Assembly: GCA_036826635.1 (NCBI GenBank)
Contig: DAISVY010000007.1
Coordinates: forward strand, 1-64,000
Length of the DNA: 64,000 bases
Source of the DNA: DAISVY01 sp036826635
GTDB lineage: Bacteria > Zixibacteria > MSB-5A5 > GN15 > FEB-12
Direction: 5' to 3'
Below are positions 7,631 to 16,793 of this stretch, piece by piece; positions within the stretch are counted from its first letter, which is position 1, and every line of letters begins with the position of its first letter. A program made the position numbers and the translations under genes. The notes below the pieces were generated by a model. It was not told the DNA's origin, did not search any database, and saw nothing but the letters and a program-made list of their open reading frames with translations.

Positions 7631-10231
7631 TTACCACCAACTGATCAGTTTTGGCTTGCGGGTATGCAGCAGGTGTTCGTTCTCCGGTATGACGCGGGCG
7701 GTGATGCCGAAGCGACCGGATTCGTGGCAGGTAATCTCTCCCACGTAGGAGAATATCCCGTCCGGTCCGCCATTGTCGGTCGGATCGTTCAACTCGGCGC
7801 GCACCGGTGCGAGTTCCAGGAATTTTTCCTGTGAATTGAGCCGCCCGGAGACTATTTCCACCGAAACATCCGAAGGTTGTATTTTGCCCAACTGGACCTT
7901 CATGTTCACCTTGATCTTATCGCCGACCAGGACAGTCGAGCTGACATTGGAGAACTCAATGTCGGCAATTTTGATTTTGTCCCAACTGTCGGAAATACGC
8001 TGGAGCCATGCGGTCAACTGGCGGTCATTCTCGAAATTGTTGGTCGACAGGCTGTCGGCCGCCCGAATAGCCGGGATGTAGAAGTTATTCGTGTAATCCT
8101 TCAGCATCCGTTGAGCCGAAAACCGCTGCCCGGCCATGTGGATTGAAGCCTTCATCATGTCTATCCAGTGTTCGGGCAGATCGGATTCGTTGCGTTTGTA
8201 AAACAGCGGGATAATCTCGCGCTCCAGGGTGTTGTACAACGATTCCGACTCAAGATAATCCTGGGTTTCGGGATTGTCGTATTGCAGGTCGCTGCCGATT
8301 TTGAAGCCGGTCGTTTCGTCGTACCCTTCGGCCCACCAGCCGTCGAGTATGCTGAAATGCAGAGCGCCGTTGAGAGCGGCTTTCATTCCGGATGTTCCCG
8401 AAGCTTCCTGCGGCCGCCGTGGATTATTCAACCACACGTCGGTCCCCTGAACCAGATAGCGGGCCACGTTAATATCGTAATCTTCGAGGAATATAATCCG
8501 TTTGCGGAATCGGGGATCACCGGTCCGCGTGAAGATATCCTTTATTATTTCTTTGCCGGGCGTATCGAGCGGGTGGGCCTTGCCGGCGATGATAATCTGA
8601 ACCGGGCATTTCTCGTTGTTGAGAATATGGTCCAGACGATCCTGATTACGGAAAATGAGATTCCCCCGCTTATAGGTCGAGAAACGACGGGCGAATCCGA
8701 TGGTCAGGATCTGCGGGTCGAGGCAGGTCTCCGCTCGCTGAATGTCCACCTGGGTGGCGCCGCGGTGCTGAAGTTGCTGTTTGAGCCGCTTGCGGGCGAA
8801 GAATATCAAGCGTTCCCGGCGCCGGTTGTGTACTCGCCAGAGTTCCATGGCGGGAATATCGTGAACCCGTTCCCATATTTCCGGGGCTCCCGGGTGTTCG
8901 ACGAACTGCGGCCCAAGATAGGATTCGTACACCTCGTTCATGTCGTGGGATATCCACGATGAAAGATGAACTCCGTTGGTGATCGCCTTAATCGGGACTT
9001 CATCGATCGGTAAACTGGGCCAGATATTGTGCCACATCTCGCGCGAGACCTGGCTGTGCAGTTCGGATACACCGTTGCAGAAAGCGGAGCACTTGAGAGC
9101 GGCCACGGTCATACCGAAGTGCTCGGTTTCGTCCTCGGGGGTGATTCGTCCGATGGCCAGGAATTCTTTCCACGAAAGGCCCAGTTCTTTGACCAGGCTG
9201 CCCAGATAACGTTCGACCATAACCGGGTCGAATTTCTCGTTGCCCGCCGGCACCGGCGTGTGGGTGGTGAAAACGGTGGTGGACCAGACATACTGAGCGG
9301 CTTCTTTGAAAGAAAGATGCTGATCCTTCATCAGGCAGCGCAGCCGTTCCAGGGTCAGGAACCAGGAGTGTCCTTCGTTGCTGTGGAAAATGGTAGCATT
9401 TATACCAAGCTCCTGAAGAGCCTTAACGCCGCCGACGCCCAAAACGATCTCCTGACGGATGCGCATGTCTTTGTCGCCACCGTAGAGGACGGACGTTATC
9501 TCGCGTGCTTTCGAGGAATTTTCGGGGATGTTAGTGTCCAGCAGGTAGAGAGGAATAAGCCCCACCGAAACTTTCCATACCTGAATCTGGACCGGCGTGG
9601 TATCGAGCAGCACCGTAACTCGCAATGGTCGGCCCTGATTGTCCTTGACGAGCTGAACGGGCATATGGTACCAGTCGTTTTCCTCGTACCTTTCCTGCTG
9701 CCAGCCGTCCGGTGAAAGCGTCTGGCGGAAATAGCCGTAACGATAAAGCAGGCCGATAGCCACCATCGGCAGCCCCAAATCCGACGCCGATTTCAGCGTG
9801 TCGCCCGAAAGAACGCCCAGACCACCCGAATACACGGGCAGGCCGGTATCCAGGCCGTATTCCAGCGAGAAATAGGCCACGGTAGCGTTGGTAATGCCGC
9901 CGTGGCGGTACTGGAACCATCTTTTGCGATTCAGATAGTCCTGATATTTTTGGTAAACCTTGTCCAGACGGGCCAGGAAAGCCTCGTCCTTAGATGCTTT
10001 TTCAAGGCGGTGCTGGGGAAGTCGGGAGAGCATCTCGATAGGGTTCTGATAACAACGCTCCCACATGTCGGCATCCAGTCTGATAAACAGACTGACAACA
10101 TCCCAACTCCAGGAGTAATAAAGATTACTTGCCAGTTCCTGCAGTTTGAGCAGGTTCTCAGGCAGTTTTGGCAGAACCAGAAGTTGTTTTACACGCATAT
10201 TTTTCTTAGGCTTAAGGCCGTCTTTCCCCAT
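7631..10231 (-). CDS. glgP: Alpha-glucan (glycogen) phosphorylase
   Basis: A cytosolic PLP enzyme releasing glucose 1-phosphate from glycogen or maltodextrins. The 866 residues match the short bacterial/archaeal phosphorylase subfamily that carries an extra N-terminal domain (LPENLLKLQELASNLYYSW, about 20-110) before the catalytic GT35 fold. The PLP-binding lysine lies in SGTSGMKAALNG near residue 615, next to the substrate-loop sequence GWWAEGYD; GYRYGYF and TTHTPVPAGN-type segments support the same family. The start has AGGGGTG nine bases upstream. A Met eleven residues later lacks a ribosome site. It is transcribed divergently from phosphofructokinase across about 147 bases, linking glycogen breakdown to glycolysis. 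Confidence in family is very high; polymer preference cannot be told. Confidence 0.93.
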   Translation of the reverse strand: MGKDGLKPKKNMRVKQLLVLPKLPENLLKLQELASNLYYSWSWDVVSLFIRLDADMWERCYQNPIEMLSRLPQHRLEKASKDEAFLARLDKVYQKYQDYLNRKRWFQYRHGGITNATVAYFSLEYGLDTGLPVYSGGLGVLSGDTLKSASDLGLPMVAIGLLYRYGYFRQTLSPDGWQQERYEENDWYHMPVQLVKDNQGRPLRVTVLLDTTPVQIQVWKVSVGLIPLYLLDTNIPENSSKAREITSVLYGGDKDMRIRQEIVLGVGGVKALQELGINATIFHSNEGHSWFLTLERLRCLMKDQHLSFKEAAQYVWSTTVFTTHTPVPAGNEKFDPVMVERYLGSLVKELGLSWKEFLAIGRITPEDETEHFGMTVAALKCSAFCNGVSELHSQVSREMWHNIWPSLPIDEVPIKAITNGVHLSSWISHDMNEVYESYLGPQFVEHPGAPEIWERVHDIPAMELWRVHNRRRERLIFFARKRLKQQLQHRGATQVDIQRAETCLDPQILTIGFARRFSTYKRGNLIFRNQDRLDHILNNEKCPVQIIIAGKAHPLDTPGKEIIKDIFTRTGDPRFRKRIIFLEDYDINVARYLVQGTDVWLNNPRRPQEASGTSGMKAALNGALHFSILDGWWAEGYDETTGFKIGSDLQYDNPETQDYLESESLYNTLEREIIPLFYKRNESDLPEHWIDMMKASIHMAGQRFSAQRMLKDYTNNFYIPAIRAADSLSTNNFENDRQLTAWLQRISDSWDKIKIADIEFSNVSSTVLVGDKIKVNMKVQLGKIQPSDVSVEIVSGRLNSQEKFLELAPVRAELNDPTDNGGPDGIFSYVGEITCHESGRFGITARVIPENEHLLHTRKPKLISWW

Positions 10232-10378
10232 GTTTTTGCACCCCTTTTGGTATCAAAAACCGCAACCCTTCGCAACAACAATTTTGGCGGCGGTGGGTTT
10301 GTATCCCGGTTGCGGCTAATTGGCCACGAAGTGCTTTTTTTCTTTCAAATCGGTCGAAAATGTATAAGATTGAGCGCT

Positions 10379-11509
10379 ATGAAAAAGACAAAACGAATCG
10401 GAATACTCACCGGTGGGGGCGATTGCCCCGGGTTGAACGCCGTTATTCGCTCAATAGTGAGAACGGCCGACCATGATTATGGGATCGAAGTTATTGGTTT
10501 TCAGGACGGCTACGAGGGGCTGGTCGAGAACCGCTTCGTAACGCTGGGAAACAAGGACGTTTCCGGTATTCTGTCTCTGGGCGGGACTATCCTGGGGACT
10601 TCCAACCGGGCCGATCCTTTCAATTTCCCGGTCCTGGAAAACGATAAATATGTTTACCTCGACCGTTCGACTCAGGCCGCGCGCAATTATGAGCGCCTGG
10701 GTCTTAACGCCCTGATCGCTATCGGGGGGGACGGAACCATGGCCGCCTCGGCCGGGATGGCCGAGAAGGGCCTGCCTATTATCGGGGTCCCCAAGACGAT
10801 AGACAACGACCTTTTCGGGACCGATGTTACTTTCGGGTTCGATTCGGCGATGTCCGTGGCCACCGAAGCTATCGACCGTATCCATACGACCGCCCAGTCT
10901 CACCATCGGGTCATGATAGTTGAAGTCATGGGTCGATATGCCGGCTGGATTGCTCTGGGGTCGGGGCTGGCCGGCGGCGGTGATATTATCCTGCTGCCGG
11001 AAATTCCATACGATGTCGAAGCGATCTGTGACCAGGTTCGGGAACGTCTTTCGCAGGGGAAGAATTTCTCCATTGTCGTGGTCGGTGAAGGAGCCCGACC
11101 TGCCGGTGGAGAGATGGTCGTCAAGCGGTTCATAGAACATTCGCCGGATGCTATCCGCCTCGGTGGTATTTCGAATCAGATAGCGGCACAACTGGAAGGC
11201 CTGCTGAGTATAGAGTGCCGGGTAACGATTCTGGGGCACCTGTTGCGAGGCGGGTCACCGACTGCCCGTGACCGTATTCTGGCTACCCGTTTCGGGATGG
11301 AGGCTCTGCACATGGCGGCCCGCGGGGAATCCGGCCGCATGGTGGTGCTGAAGGGGAGTGATATTGCTTCCGTCGCTATCAAAGACGTGGCCGGGAAGAC
11401 ACGCAAAGTTACCCCGGATCACCCCTGGGTGCGAACTGCCGGTTCCATCGGTATTTGTCTGGGGTTCGGGCACGACGTTGAGCCGGAAAAGGCCTTTACG
11501 CTCGATTAG
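10379..11509 (+). CDS. pfkA: 6-phosphofructokinase, PfkA family with mixed donor motif
   Basis: Phosphorylates fructose 6-phosphate in glycolysis. The 376 residues contain the donor-binding GGDCPGLNAVIR near residue 14, GGDGT near 117, the catalytic PKTIDND near 137, and the substrate loop VEVMGRYAG. E. coli ATP-dependent enzymes have Gly at both donor-specificity sites (GGDG and PGTIDND), while PPi-dependent enzymes usually have GGDD and PKTIDND. This protein has Gly at the first and Lys at the second, so the phosphoryl donor is not certain. The frame is open for 159 codons upstream, but those lie antisense to glgP and the family N-terminus begins at MKKTKRIG. There is no clear Shine-Dalgarno, and TATAAG lies only 11 bases upstream of the ATG, so the message may have almost no leader. 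Confidence 0.93.
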   Translation: MKKTKRIGILTGGGDCPGLNAVIRSIVRTADHDYGIEVIGFQDGYEGLVENRFVTLGNKDVSGILSLGGTILGTSNRADPFNFPVLENDKYVYLDRSTQAARNYERLGLNALIAIGGDGTMAASAGMAEKGLPIIGVPKTIDNDLFGTDVTFGFDSAMSVATEAIDRIHTTAQSHHRVMIVEVMGRYAGWIALGSGLAGGGDIILLPEIPYDVEAICDQVRERLSQGKNFSIVVVGEGARPAGGEMVVKRFIEHSPDAIRLGGISNQIAAQLEGLLSIECRVTILGHLLRGGSPTARDRILATRFGMEALHMAARGESGRMVVLKGSDIASVAIKDVAGKTRKVTPDHPWVRTAGSIGICLGFGHDVEPEKAFTLD

Positions 11510-11592
11510 GAACGGTCGCGTCGCATGAGCAGTGTTTGCAGTCTTAATCAGGCTGCTTTCCCGACATTATAGTAACTTCGGAGGTATATGTC

Positions 11593-12978
11593 TTGATCGA
11601 ATTGTCCTTTCACGGAGCCGCCGGAACCGTTACCGGATCGAAATACCTGCTGGAAGTAAATGGCCGAAAAGTTCTGATAGACTGCGGGATGTTTCAGGGA
11701 CCCGGGCGCCTGCGTCAGCTCAACTGGGATGCCCCGTGGTTCGAACCGACCGAACTGGAGGCGGTGATCGTTACTCACGGGCATATCGATCACATCGGTT
11801 ATCTTCCCAAACTGGTCCGGCGGGGATACACCGGCAAAGTCTACGCCACGGCTCCGACCGTTGATATCTCCGGCATATCGCTTCTGGACGCCGCTCATAT
11901 ACAGGAAGAAGACGCCGAATTTCGTAACCGCAAGCATTTGACCCACCACAAAAAAGCGTTGCCTCTCTATACCACCGACAATGCCGAGGCGGCTATCGAG
12001 CTGTTTACGGCCGTGCCATATGATAAGTGGGTCGACGTGTGCGAAGGGGTGCGTTTCCGGTTGCGGATAGTCGGACATATTCTCGGGGCGGCCTCGGTGG
12101 AAGTAGAAGTCAGTGATGGCGGGACCAAGAAGACCATTCTGTTTTCCGGAGATGTCGGTCGCTATGGTAACCCGCTGACGATTGATCCGGCCGAGCCCCC
12201 GGAATGTGACTATCTGGTGTGCGAATCGACTTATGGCGGCCGTCTTCACTTCGATGAGGACCCCCGTCAGGTTTTCTCTGAGTTGATACACGAGTCGATC
12301 CGACACAAAAGCGTGCTTTTGATCCCGGCTTTTGCGGTCAGTCGCACTCAGCAGATTACTTTTCTCATAAACGGGTTGATTCGGGATGGTCTGATACCGG
12401 AAATTGATATTTATATCGACTCTCCGATGGCCATTTCGGCAACCGATATTTTCTGCAAGTATCACGCTTATCATTCGATTGACATTAAGCAGTTGGACGG
12501 ATCGGGCTGTATTCTGGAAGGCAAAAACGTGCACCTGTGCCGCAAGCGGAAAGATTCCAAGGATCTCAATAAATTGAAAGGGCCCGCCGTTATTATGTCA
12601 TCCAGCGGTATGATGACCGGGGGACGTATTATGCATCATTTGATGCTCCGTTTGCCCGACCCTGCGACCACCGTATTGCTGTCCGGCTTCATGGCCGAAG
12701 GAACACCGGGCCGGAAGCTGGCCGAGGGTGCGACCGAACTGCGTATTCACAAGCAGATGGTGCCGGTAAAGGCGCGCGTGAGGGCACTCTACGGTATATC
12801 GGGGCATGCCGATTATAGTGAACTGTTGAAATGGCTGGAACCAATCAAGACACCACCGCAAAGGGTTTTCGTGACCCACGGAGAACCGCCCCAGTCGACC
12901 GCGATGGCCGAGCACCTGAGACAAAACCGGGGATGGAATTGTCACCTTCCCGAACTTCACGAGACGGTTAGACTTTAG
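11593..12978 (+). CDS. Metallo-beta-lactamase/beta-CASP ribonuclease-like protein
   Basis: A 461-residue member of the CPSF73-like group of metallo-beta-lactamase nucleases, expected to cleave or trim RNA in the cytosol. The N-terminus is typical (IELSFHGAAGTVTGSKYLL). The two-metal motif is HGHIDH near residue 60; further metal ligands are in GHILGAASVEV and FSGDVGRYG, followed by ESTYGGR. The beta-CASP insertion follows (LLIPAFAVSRTQQI), with IMSSSGMMTGGR and the C-terminal GHADYSELLKW and FVTHGEP motifs. Translation starts at TTG: GGAGGT sits seven bases upstream, and the nearby ATG is out of frame. It begins 84 bases after pfkA and is followed after 21 bases by the LOG-family gene, so these three probably form one transcript. 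The substrate is unknown. Confidence 0.88.
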   Translation: MIELSFHGAAGTVTGSKYLLEVNGRKVLIDCGMFQGPGRLRQLNWDAPWFEPTELEAVIVTHGHIDHIGYLPKLVRRGYTGKVYATAPTVDISGISLLDAAHIQEEDAEFRNRKHLTHHKKALPLYTTDNAEAAIELFTAVPYDKWVDVCEGVRFRLRIVGHILGAASVEVEVSDGGTKKTILFSGDVGRYGNPLTIDPAEPPECDYLVCESTYGGRLHFDEDPRQVFSELIHESIRHKSVLLIPAFAVSRTQQITFLINGLIRDGLIPEIDIYIDSPMAISATDIFCKYHAYHSIDIKQLDGSGCILEGKNVHLCRKRKDSKDLNKLKGPAVIMSSSGMMTGGRIMHHLMLRLPDPATTVLLSGFMAEGTPGRKLAEGATELRIHKQMVPVKARVRALYGISGHADYSELLKWLEPIKTPPQRVFVTHGEPPQSTAMAEHLRQNRGWNCHLPELHETVRL

Positions 12979-12999
12979 TAACAGGGTCTGTATAGAACT

Positions 13000-13860
13000 A
13001 TGCCTCGGAAAGAGAAACCAGACAAGCACGCCATGGTGGCCGAACTGAAACAGTCACCGGCCTATCGGATTGCCTACAAAGATTCGGATTTCCTTGACAG
13101 CGCGTTCGCGCGTCCGGCTCGTTTGCAGTTGGAATTGCTGAAAACCGAAGTCGGAATGAGAGAAAATAATATCCAGTCGACAATCGTAACTTTCGGTGGT
13201 ACCCGGATAATCGAATCCGTCGTGGCTCGTCGGAACGTGCGTAAGGCGGAATCGAGATTGAAGAAGAAGCCGCATGATCCGATTTTGAAACGAAATCTGA
13301 GAGTGGCCCGGTCAATCCTGGAAAAATCCGTTTATTACGACGAGGCTCGTGAGTTCGCCCGGTTGGTGTCATCGGAATGTCAGCTCTCGGAACACTCCGA
13401 ATATGTGATCGTGACCGGCGGCGGTCCGGGCATTATGGAAGCGGCCAATCGGGGGGCTTATGATATGGGTGCGAAATCAATAGGTATGAATATCACTTTG
13501 CCTATGGAACAGCAGCCCAATCCGTATATCACGTCCGCCCTGTGTTTCCGGTTTCACTATTTTGCCATTCGCAAGATGCACTTCATGCTCAGGGCCAAAG
13601 CTCTGGTGGCTTTTCCCGGAGGGTTCGGTACGCTCGACGAACTTTTTGAGGCCATTACACTGGTGCAGACCGGGAAAATGGAACCCCTTCCTATTGTTTT
13701 GTTCGGCGAGAAGTTCTGGAAGAGTTTGATCGATTTCGATTATCTGGTCGAACAGGGGACAATTGACCCGGAGGATATCAAGCTGTTCGTATACGCCGAC
13801 AAAGCGGTCGACGCCTGGAATTATATCAAATACTTTTATCGGGCTGTTACTTCCGATTGA
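13000..13860 (+). CDS. LOG-family (lysine-decarboxylase-like) nucleotide-binding protein
   Basis: A Rossmann-fold protein of 286 residues carrying the LOG signature: TGGGPGIMEAANRGA near residue 140 and PGGFGTLDELFEA near 205. Characterised relatives hydrolyse nucleoside 5'-monophosphates or cytokinin riboside monophosphates; the old 'lysine decarboxylase' label is a misannotation. It has a basic, helical N-terminal extension of about 60 residues (KLEKSV-like helices, many Arg/Lys) as in the longer bacterial subgroup. The ATG has only a poor ribosome site and follows the beta-CASP gene by 21 bases, suggesting translation coupled to it. The actual substrate is not visible from sequence. Confidence 0.85.
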   Translation: MPRKEKPDKHAMVAELKQSPAYRIAYKDSDFLDSAFARPARLQLELLKTEVGMRENNIQSTIVTFGGTRIIESVVARRNVRKAESRLKKKPHDPILKRNLRVARSILEKSVYYDEAREFARLVSSECQLSEHSEYVIVTGGGPGIMEAANRGAYDMGAKSIGMNITLPMEQQPNPYITSALCFRFHYFAIRKMHFMLRAKALVAFPGGFGTLDELFEAITLVQTGKMEPLPIVLFGEKFWKSLIDFDYLVEQGTIDPEDIKLFVYADKAVDAWNYIKYFYRAVTSD

Positions 13861-13914
13861 TAGTCGTTATGTCGGCTGTGTATTTGATCCGATAGATTTC
13901 CGCATTATGAGAAA

Positions 13915-13944
13915 GAGGCTGAGGTGGGTTATCACCTCAGCCTC
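13915..13944. terminator. Bidirectional hairpin between convergent genes
   Basis: GAGGCTGAGGTG and CACCTCAGCCTC form a perfect 12-base-pair stem with loop GGTTAT between the LOG gene and the metzincin gene. The T run is short (TTTCT) on the minus strand only. Confidence 0.6.
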
Positions 13945-13971
13945 TCGCATATGAGATAGCTGTTTCTGACG

Positions 13972-16674
13972 CTAAAAGCCCAGGTACGTCCGCTGGGCGT
14001 TTCGGGCTGATTCTATCTGACGCACGACCTCTTTGAAATGAGCGCGGGTCATCTCGTCGATGTTATTCGATTTAATCGCCCGGTTGGCCGCTTTTTCGAG
14101 TATATCCAGATCGTTGGCCGCGAGAGTGCGGGCGTCGGTCGGATATTTATTGGCTCCGCTGAGATAAATCATAATCAATCGTCCCAGGTGTGCCAATTGC
14201 AGTTGACGACGATAGCTGTTTACGTTTGTCGGTCCGTCGAGTTCCCCCCAGATGGAGTGACGGATGTCGGTGAACAAATCGTACATCGTGTACTTCTCGG
14301 CCGTTTTTTCAACCCGGGCCAGGTTATTGAGCAAACGATTGAGCACATAGGGACTGTAGAGGTTACCCAGGGCGGCGTTTTGTATGACGAGAACACGTTG
14401 ATGCAGCGGATAGTCTACCTGGGAACGGCTGTAGGCGGAGAAGGTGAAGTCTTCCAGATCTTCCGCTTGCAGCTTGTTTACTAAGTCGACCGGCAGATCA
14501 AAGGCGTCGGCGGCGAATAACTGACGGCTCAGAAATTGTACCGCCTCGCGTTGTTTGGCGGCGGGAATAACCCGGAACGGATCCCGGCTGCCGGTGTCAC
14601 CGATATGACTGCGGAGAAGGTCGAGACCGCCGACGTATTTGGGAGCGATGTGGGCGGCTGAGTTGTAGCCGCGCCAGCCGGTTTGGAAGACCCGGTATAT
14701 TTTTTGATATCTCGTGCCGGGCTGCTCGAACTCTTTGATGGCATCGTGCCACAGCTCTTTGCCCCGGGTTACCTGCAGGCGGGCAAAGCCGAGCGGATCG
14801 GCTCCCAGATCGTGCAGGTTCACCAACGGGTCGATTGATTTGATACTGTAGCCGAAAGCGTCTTCGTCGGTCGCGTAGACGAGGTTCGGATCGCCGGGTC
14901 CGCGCGCTGCGATAGCTTCGATTTTATCGCGTTCTTCTTCGGGCGTGGCGGCCCCGAAATCGGCGTACGAGTATTCTATGAGCCAGTCATCGAACGGGCC
15001 GGGTACGGACGAGTAGAATTCACCCTGCGGCAGTCCGGGCGGGCTGATATTGGGGGCCATGTAGTCCATAATCGAACCGGTGGTGCCGTGATGGCGGGTA
15101 AACTCACGGTCGGAAAGCTGTTCCAGGGTGTAAATCGTGGATGCTTTGAAATTGTGCCGAAATCCCAGGGTGTGTCCGACCTCGTGTGCCACCAGTTCCA
15201 CTACGTAGGAGTGGATATAGTCCCGGCTGACGGAGTCCTTGTCGGCCATGTCGCCGAGTGTGCTGATATATGCGAGACCGAAAGCGGCTTCGCGGGCGGT
15301 TTCGGACTGATAGAACATCTCGGATTGGTCGTAGCGATCATACGTCGATGTTGAGTCCGACGGCTCGTCGAATTCGTACAGATCGAAATCGTCCGGCGGT
15401 GTGCTGTAGGAGGTCATCGGAACGACCCAGTTCTCCGCGCTGGTATAGATGAACCGAATGAAGTCCGCCGACACACGTACGTCGGCATCATAAATCTGTC
15501 CGGTGAAGGGATTGGCCCGGCTCGGTCCCACGGCATATCCGCCGCCCGGCTGGACCATCCACTGTACCACGCTGTAGCGAACGTCCGCCGGGTCCCAGTC
15601 GGCGGTGTCGGGCATCTGTTTCGCGACTATGGCGTTGCGGAAACCGATCTTTTCGAACGCGGTGTTCCAGAATTCTATACCTTCCGCGAAGGCATCACGA
15701 AACTCCAGGGGAACGGCTTTATCGACCCAGAAAACAATCGGTTCCACCGGTTCCGATATGCGCGCGTCCGGGTTCTTCTTCTTCAGATTCCAGCGATTTA
15801 TGTAGCGCACGTATGGGCTTTCCGTGTCCAGGTGGGTGTAATCCTGGTAGAGCGTTACGAAATGTCCCAGGCGGTCGTCGGCAAAACGCGGCACATAATC
15901 AGTCTCGGGAAGGGACGAAAGCGAATAATGGTAAGTATGGAAAAAATTGTACGGGTTTTGCAGGGTATTGCCGGTCTGCGGCTTGGGCGTGCTGTAATGA
16001 AGCCTGACGGCGATTTCACTGTTTTCGGGGAATGATTTGATCTCGTGGAAATAGCTGTTGGGGCGATCAAATTTCAGCCCGGTGTGAGCTTCCTGCCCGA
16101 GCAAATAGCTCACGTTTCCGGCATCCTGAAGGAACAGGTCAGCGGCGTCGATCAGGACCGCTTTCGTGGAATCGTCCGGCAGTGATTTTACGTCCGTGGC
16201 CGCCAGCAAATGATCGGAGTAGGCCGATTGTACGGCGTCGAACTGAACGTTGCTGCTGTCGACACGGAAGCGAACGTTCTTTTCCAGCATCATCATGCGA
16301 TTGCCGATCCGGCTAAAATAGAAGGGGTAAGTTTCGCCCATGGAGTGGTTGTCGAAAAACTTACCCTCGGCCTGTGAGCGGCTCTCGCCACAGAGAAAGA
16401 TCTTATCGATCTGATCCGATCTTATGGACATCAGCATGCTGTTGTCGAGCGTGTCATGGTAGAAAGTGAACAGCCCCTCGATGGGTACCTTGTCCTTGAT
16501 TAGTTCGGCGAATGGTTTGAGTTTTCCGTCCGCGATGGGTTTCCCGTTCGCTTCGGCGGCCGCTTTTTTCTGCGTCCAGTAAGAATGATCACCCGTGGCG
16601 AAACCGTCGGCGGGGAAGAGCAGAAAACAAAGGGCCAGCGTGGCAAACAGCAGAACGGTGCGTTTGAAGTCCAT
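13972..16674 (-). CDS. Large secreted zinc metalloprotease of the metzincin type
   Basis: A 900-residue exported protein with a signal peptide (MDFKRTVLLFATLALCFLLF, ending near DGFA). The catalytic motif is H-E-V-G-H-T-L-G-F-R-H near residue 497, the HExxHxxGxxH zinc signature, and MDYMAP about 45 residues later can serve as the Met-turn. Upstream segments such as WNLKKKNPDARISEPVEPIVFWVDKAVP and EGIEFWNTAFEKIGF resemble the bacterial family of zinc-dependent metalloproteases often labelled DUF5117/DUF4953; I make that link by motif memory only. The C-terminal 350 residues are helical and conserved-looking but without a known motif. The start is firm (GGAGGATCTG before ATG), as is an upstream TTGCGT-17-TATAAT promoter. 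Substrate unknown. Confidence 0.85.
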   Translation of the reverse strand: MDFKRTVLLFATLALCFLLFPADGFATGDHSYWTQKKAAAEANGKPIADGKLKPFAELIKDKVPIEGLFTFYHDTLDNSMLMSIRSDQIDKIFLCGESRSQAEGKFFDNHSMGETYPFYFSRIGNRMMMLEKNVRFRVDSSNVQFDAVQSAYSDHLLAATDVKSLPDDSTKAVLIDAADLFLQDAGNVSYLLGQEAHTGLKFDRPNSYFHEIKSFPENSEIAVRLHYSTPKPQTGNTLQNPYNFFHTYHYSLSSLPETDYVPRFADDRLGHFVTLYQDYTHLDTESPYVRYINRWNLKKKNPDARISEPVEPIVFWVDKAVPLEFRDAFAEGIEFWNTAFEKIGFRNAIVAKQMPDTADWDPADVRYSVVQWMVQPGGGYAVGPSRANPFTGQIYDADVRVSADFIRFIYTSAENWVVPMTSYSTPPDDFDLYEFDEPSDSTSTYDRYDQSEMFYQSETAREAAFGLAYISTLGDMADKDSVSRDYIHSYVVELVAHEVGHTLGFRHNFKASTIYTLEQLSDREFTRHHGTTGSIMDYMAPNISPPGLPQGEFYSSVPGPFDDWLIEYSYADFGAATPEEERDKIEAIAARGPGDPNLVYATDEDAFGYSIKSIDPLVNLHDLGADPLGFARLQVTRGKELWHDAIKEFEQPGTRYQKIYRVFQTGWRGYNSAAHIAPKYVGGLDLLRSHIGDTGSRDPFRVIPAAKQREAVQFLSRQLFAADAFDLPVDLVNKLQAEDLEDFTFSAYSRSQVDYPLHQRVLVIQNAALGNLYSPYVLNRLLNNLARVEKTAEKYTMYDLFTDIRHSIWGELDGPTNVNSYRRQLQLAHLGRLIMIYLSGANKYPTDARTLAANDLDILEKAANRAIKSNNIDEMTRAHFKEVVRQIESARNAQRTYLGF

Positions 16675-16703
16675 CAGATCCTCCAGATTATCCGTTTGGT
16701 GTC

Positions 16704-16732
16704 ATTATAAGATAAGACGTCATGAGACGCAA
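16704..16732 (-). promoter_or_regulatory. Sigma70-like promoter of the metzincin gene
   Basis: TTGCGT and a perfect TATAAT are spaced by 17 bases on the minus strand, about 30 bases before the ATG. Confidence 0.6.
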
Positions 16733-16793
16733 ATTGTTGCATGGTAAAACAGTATCATGGTTAGAAGGTTCCATTGCGATGGTGTCGACAAAA

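Noticed and set aside
9902..10378. A 159-codon upstream extension of phosphofructokinase
   Set aside because: It is antisense to glgP and the PfkA family starts at MKKTKRIG; no homologous extension is known.
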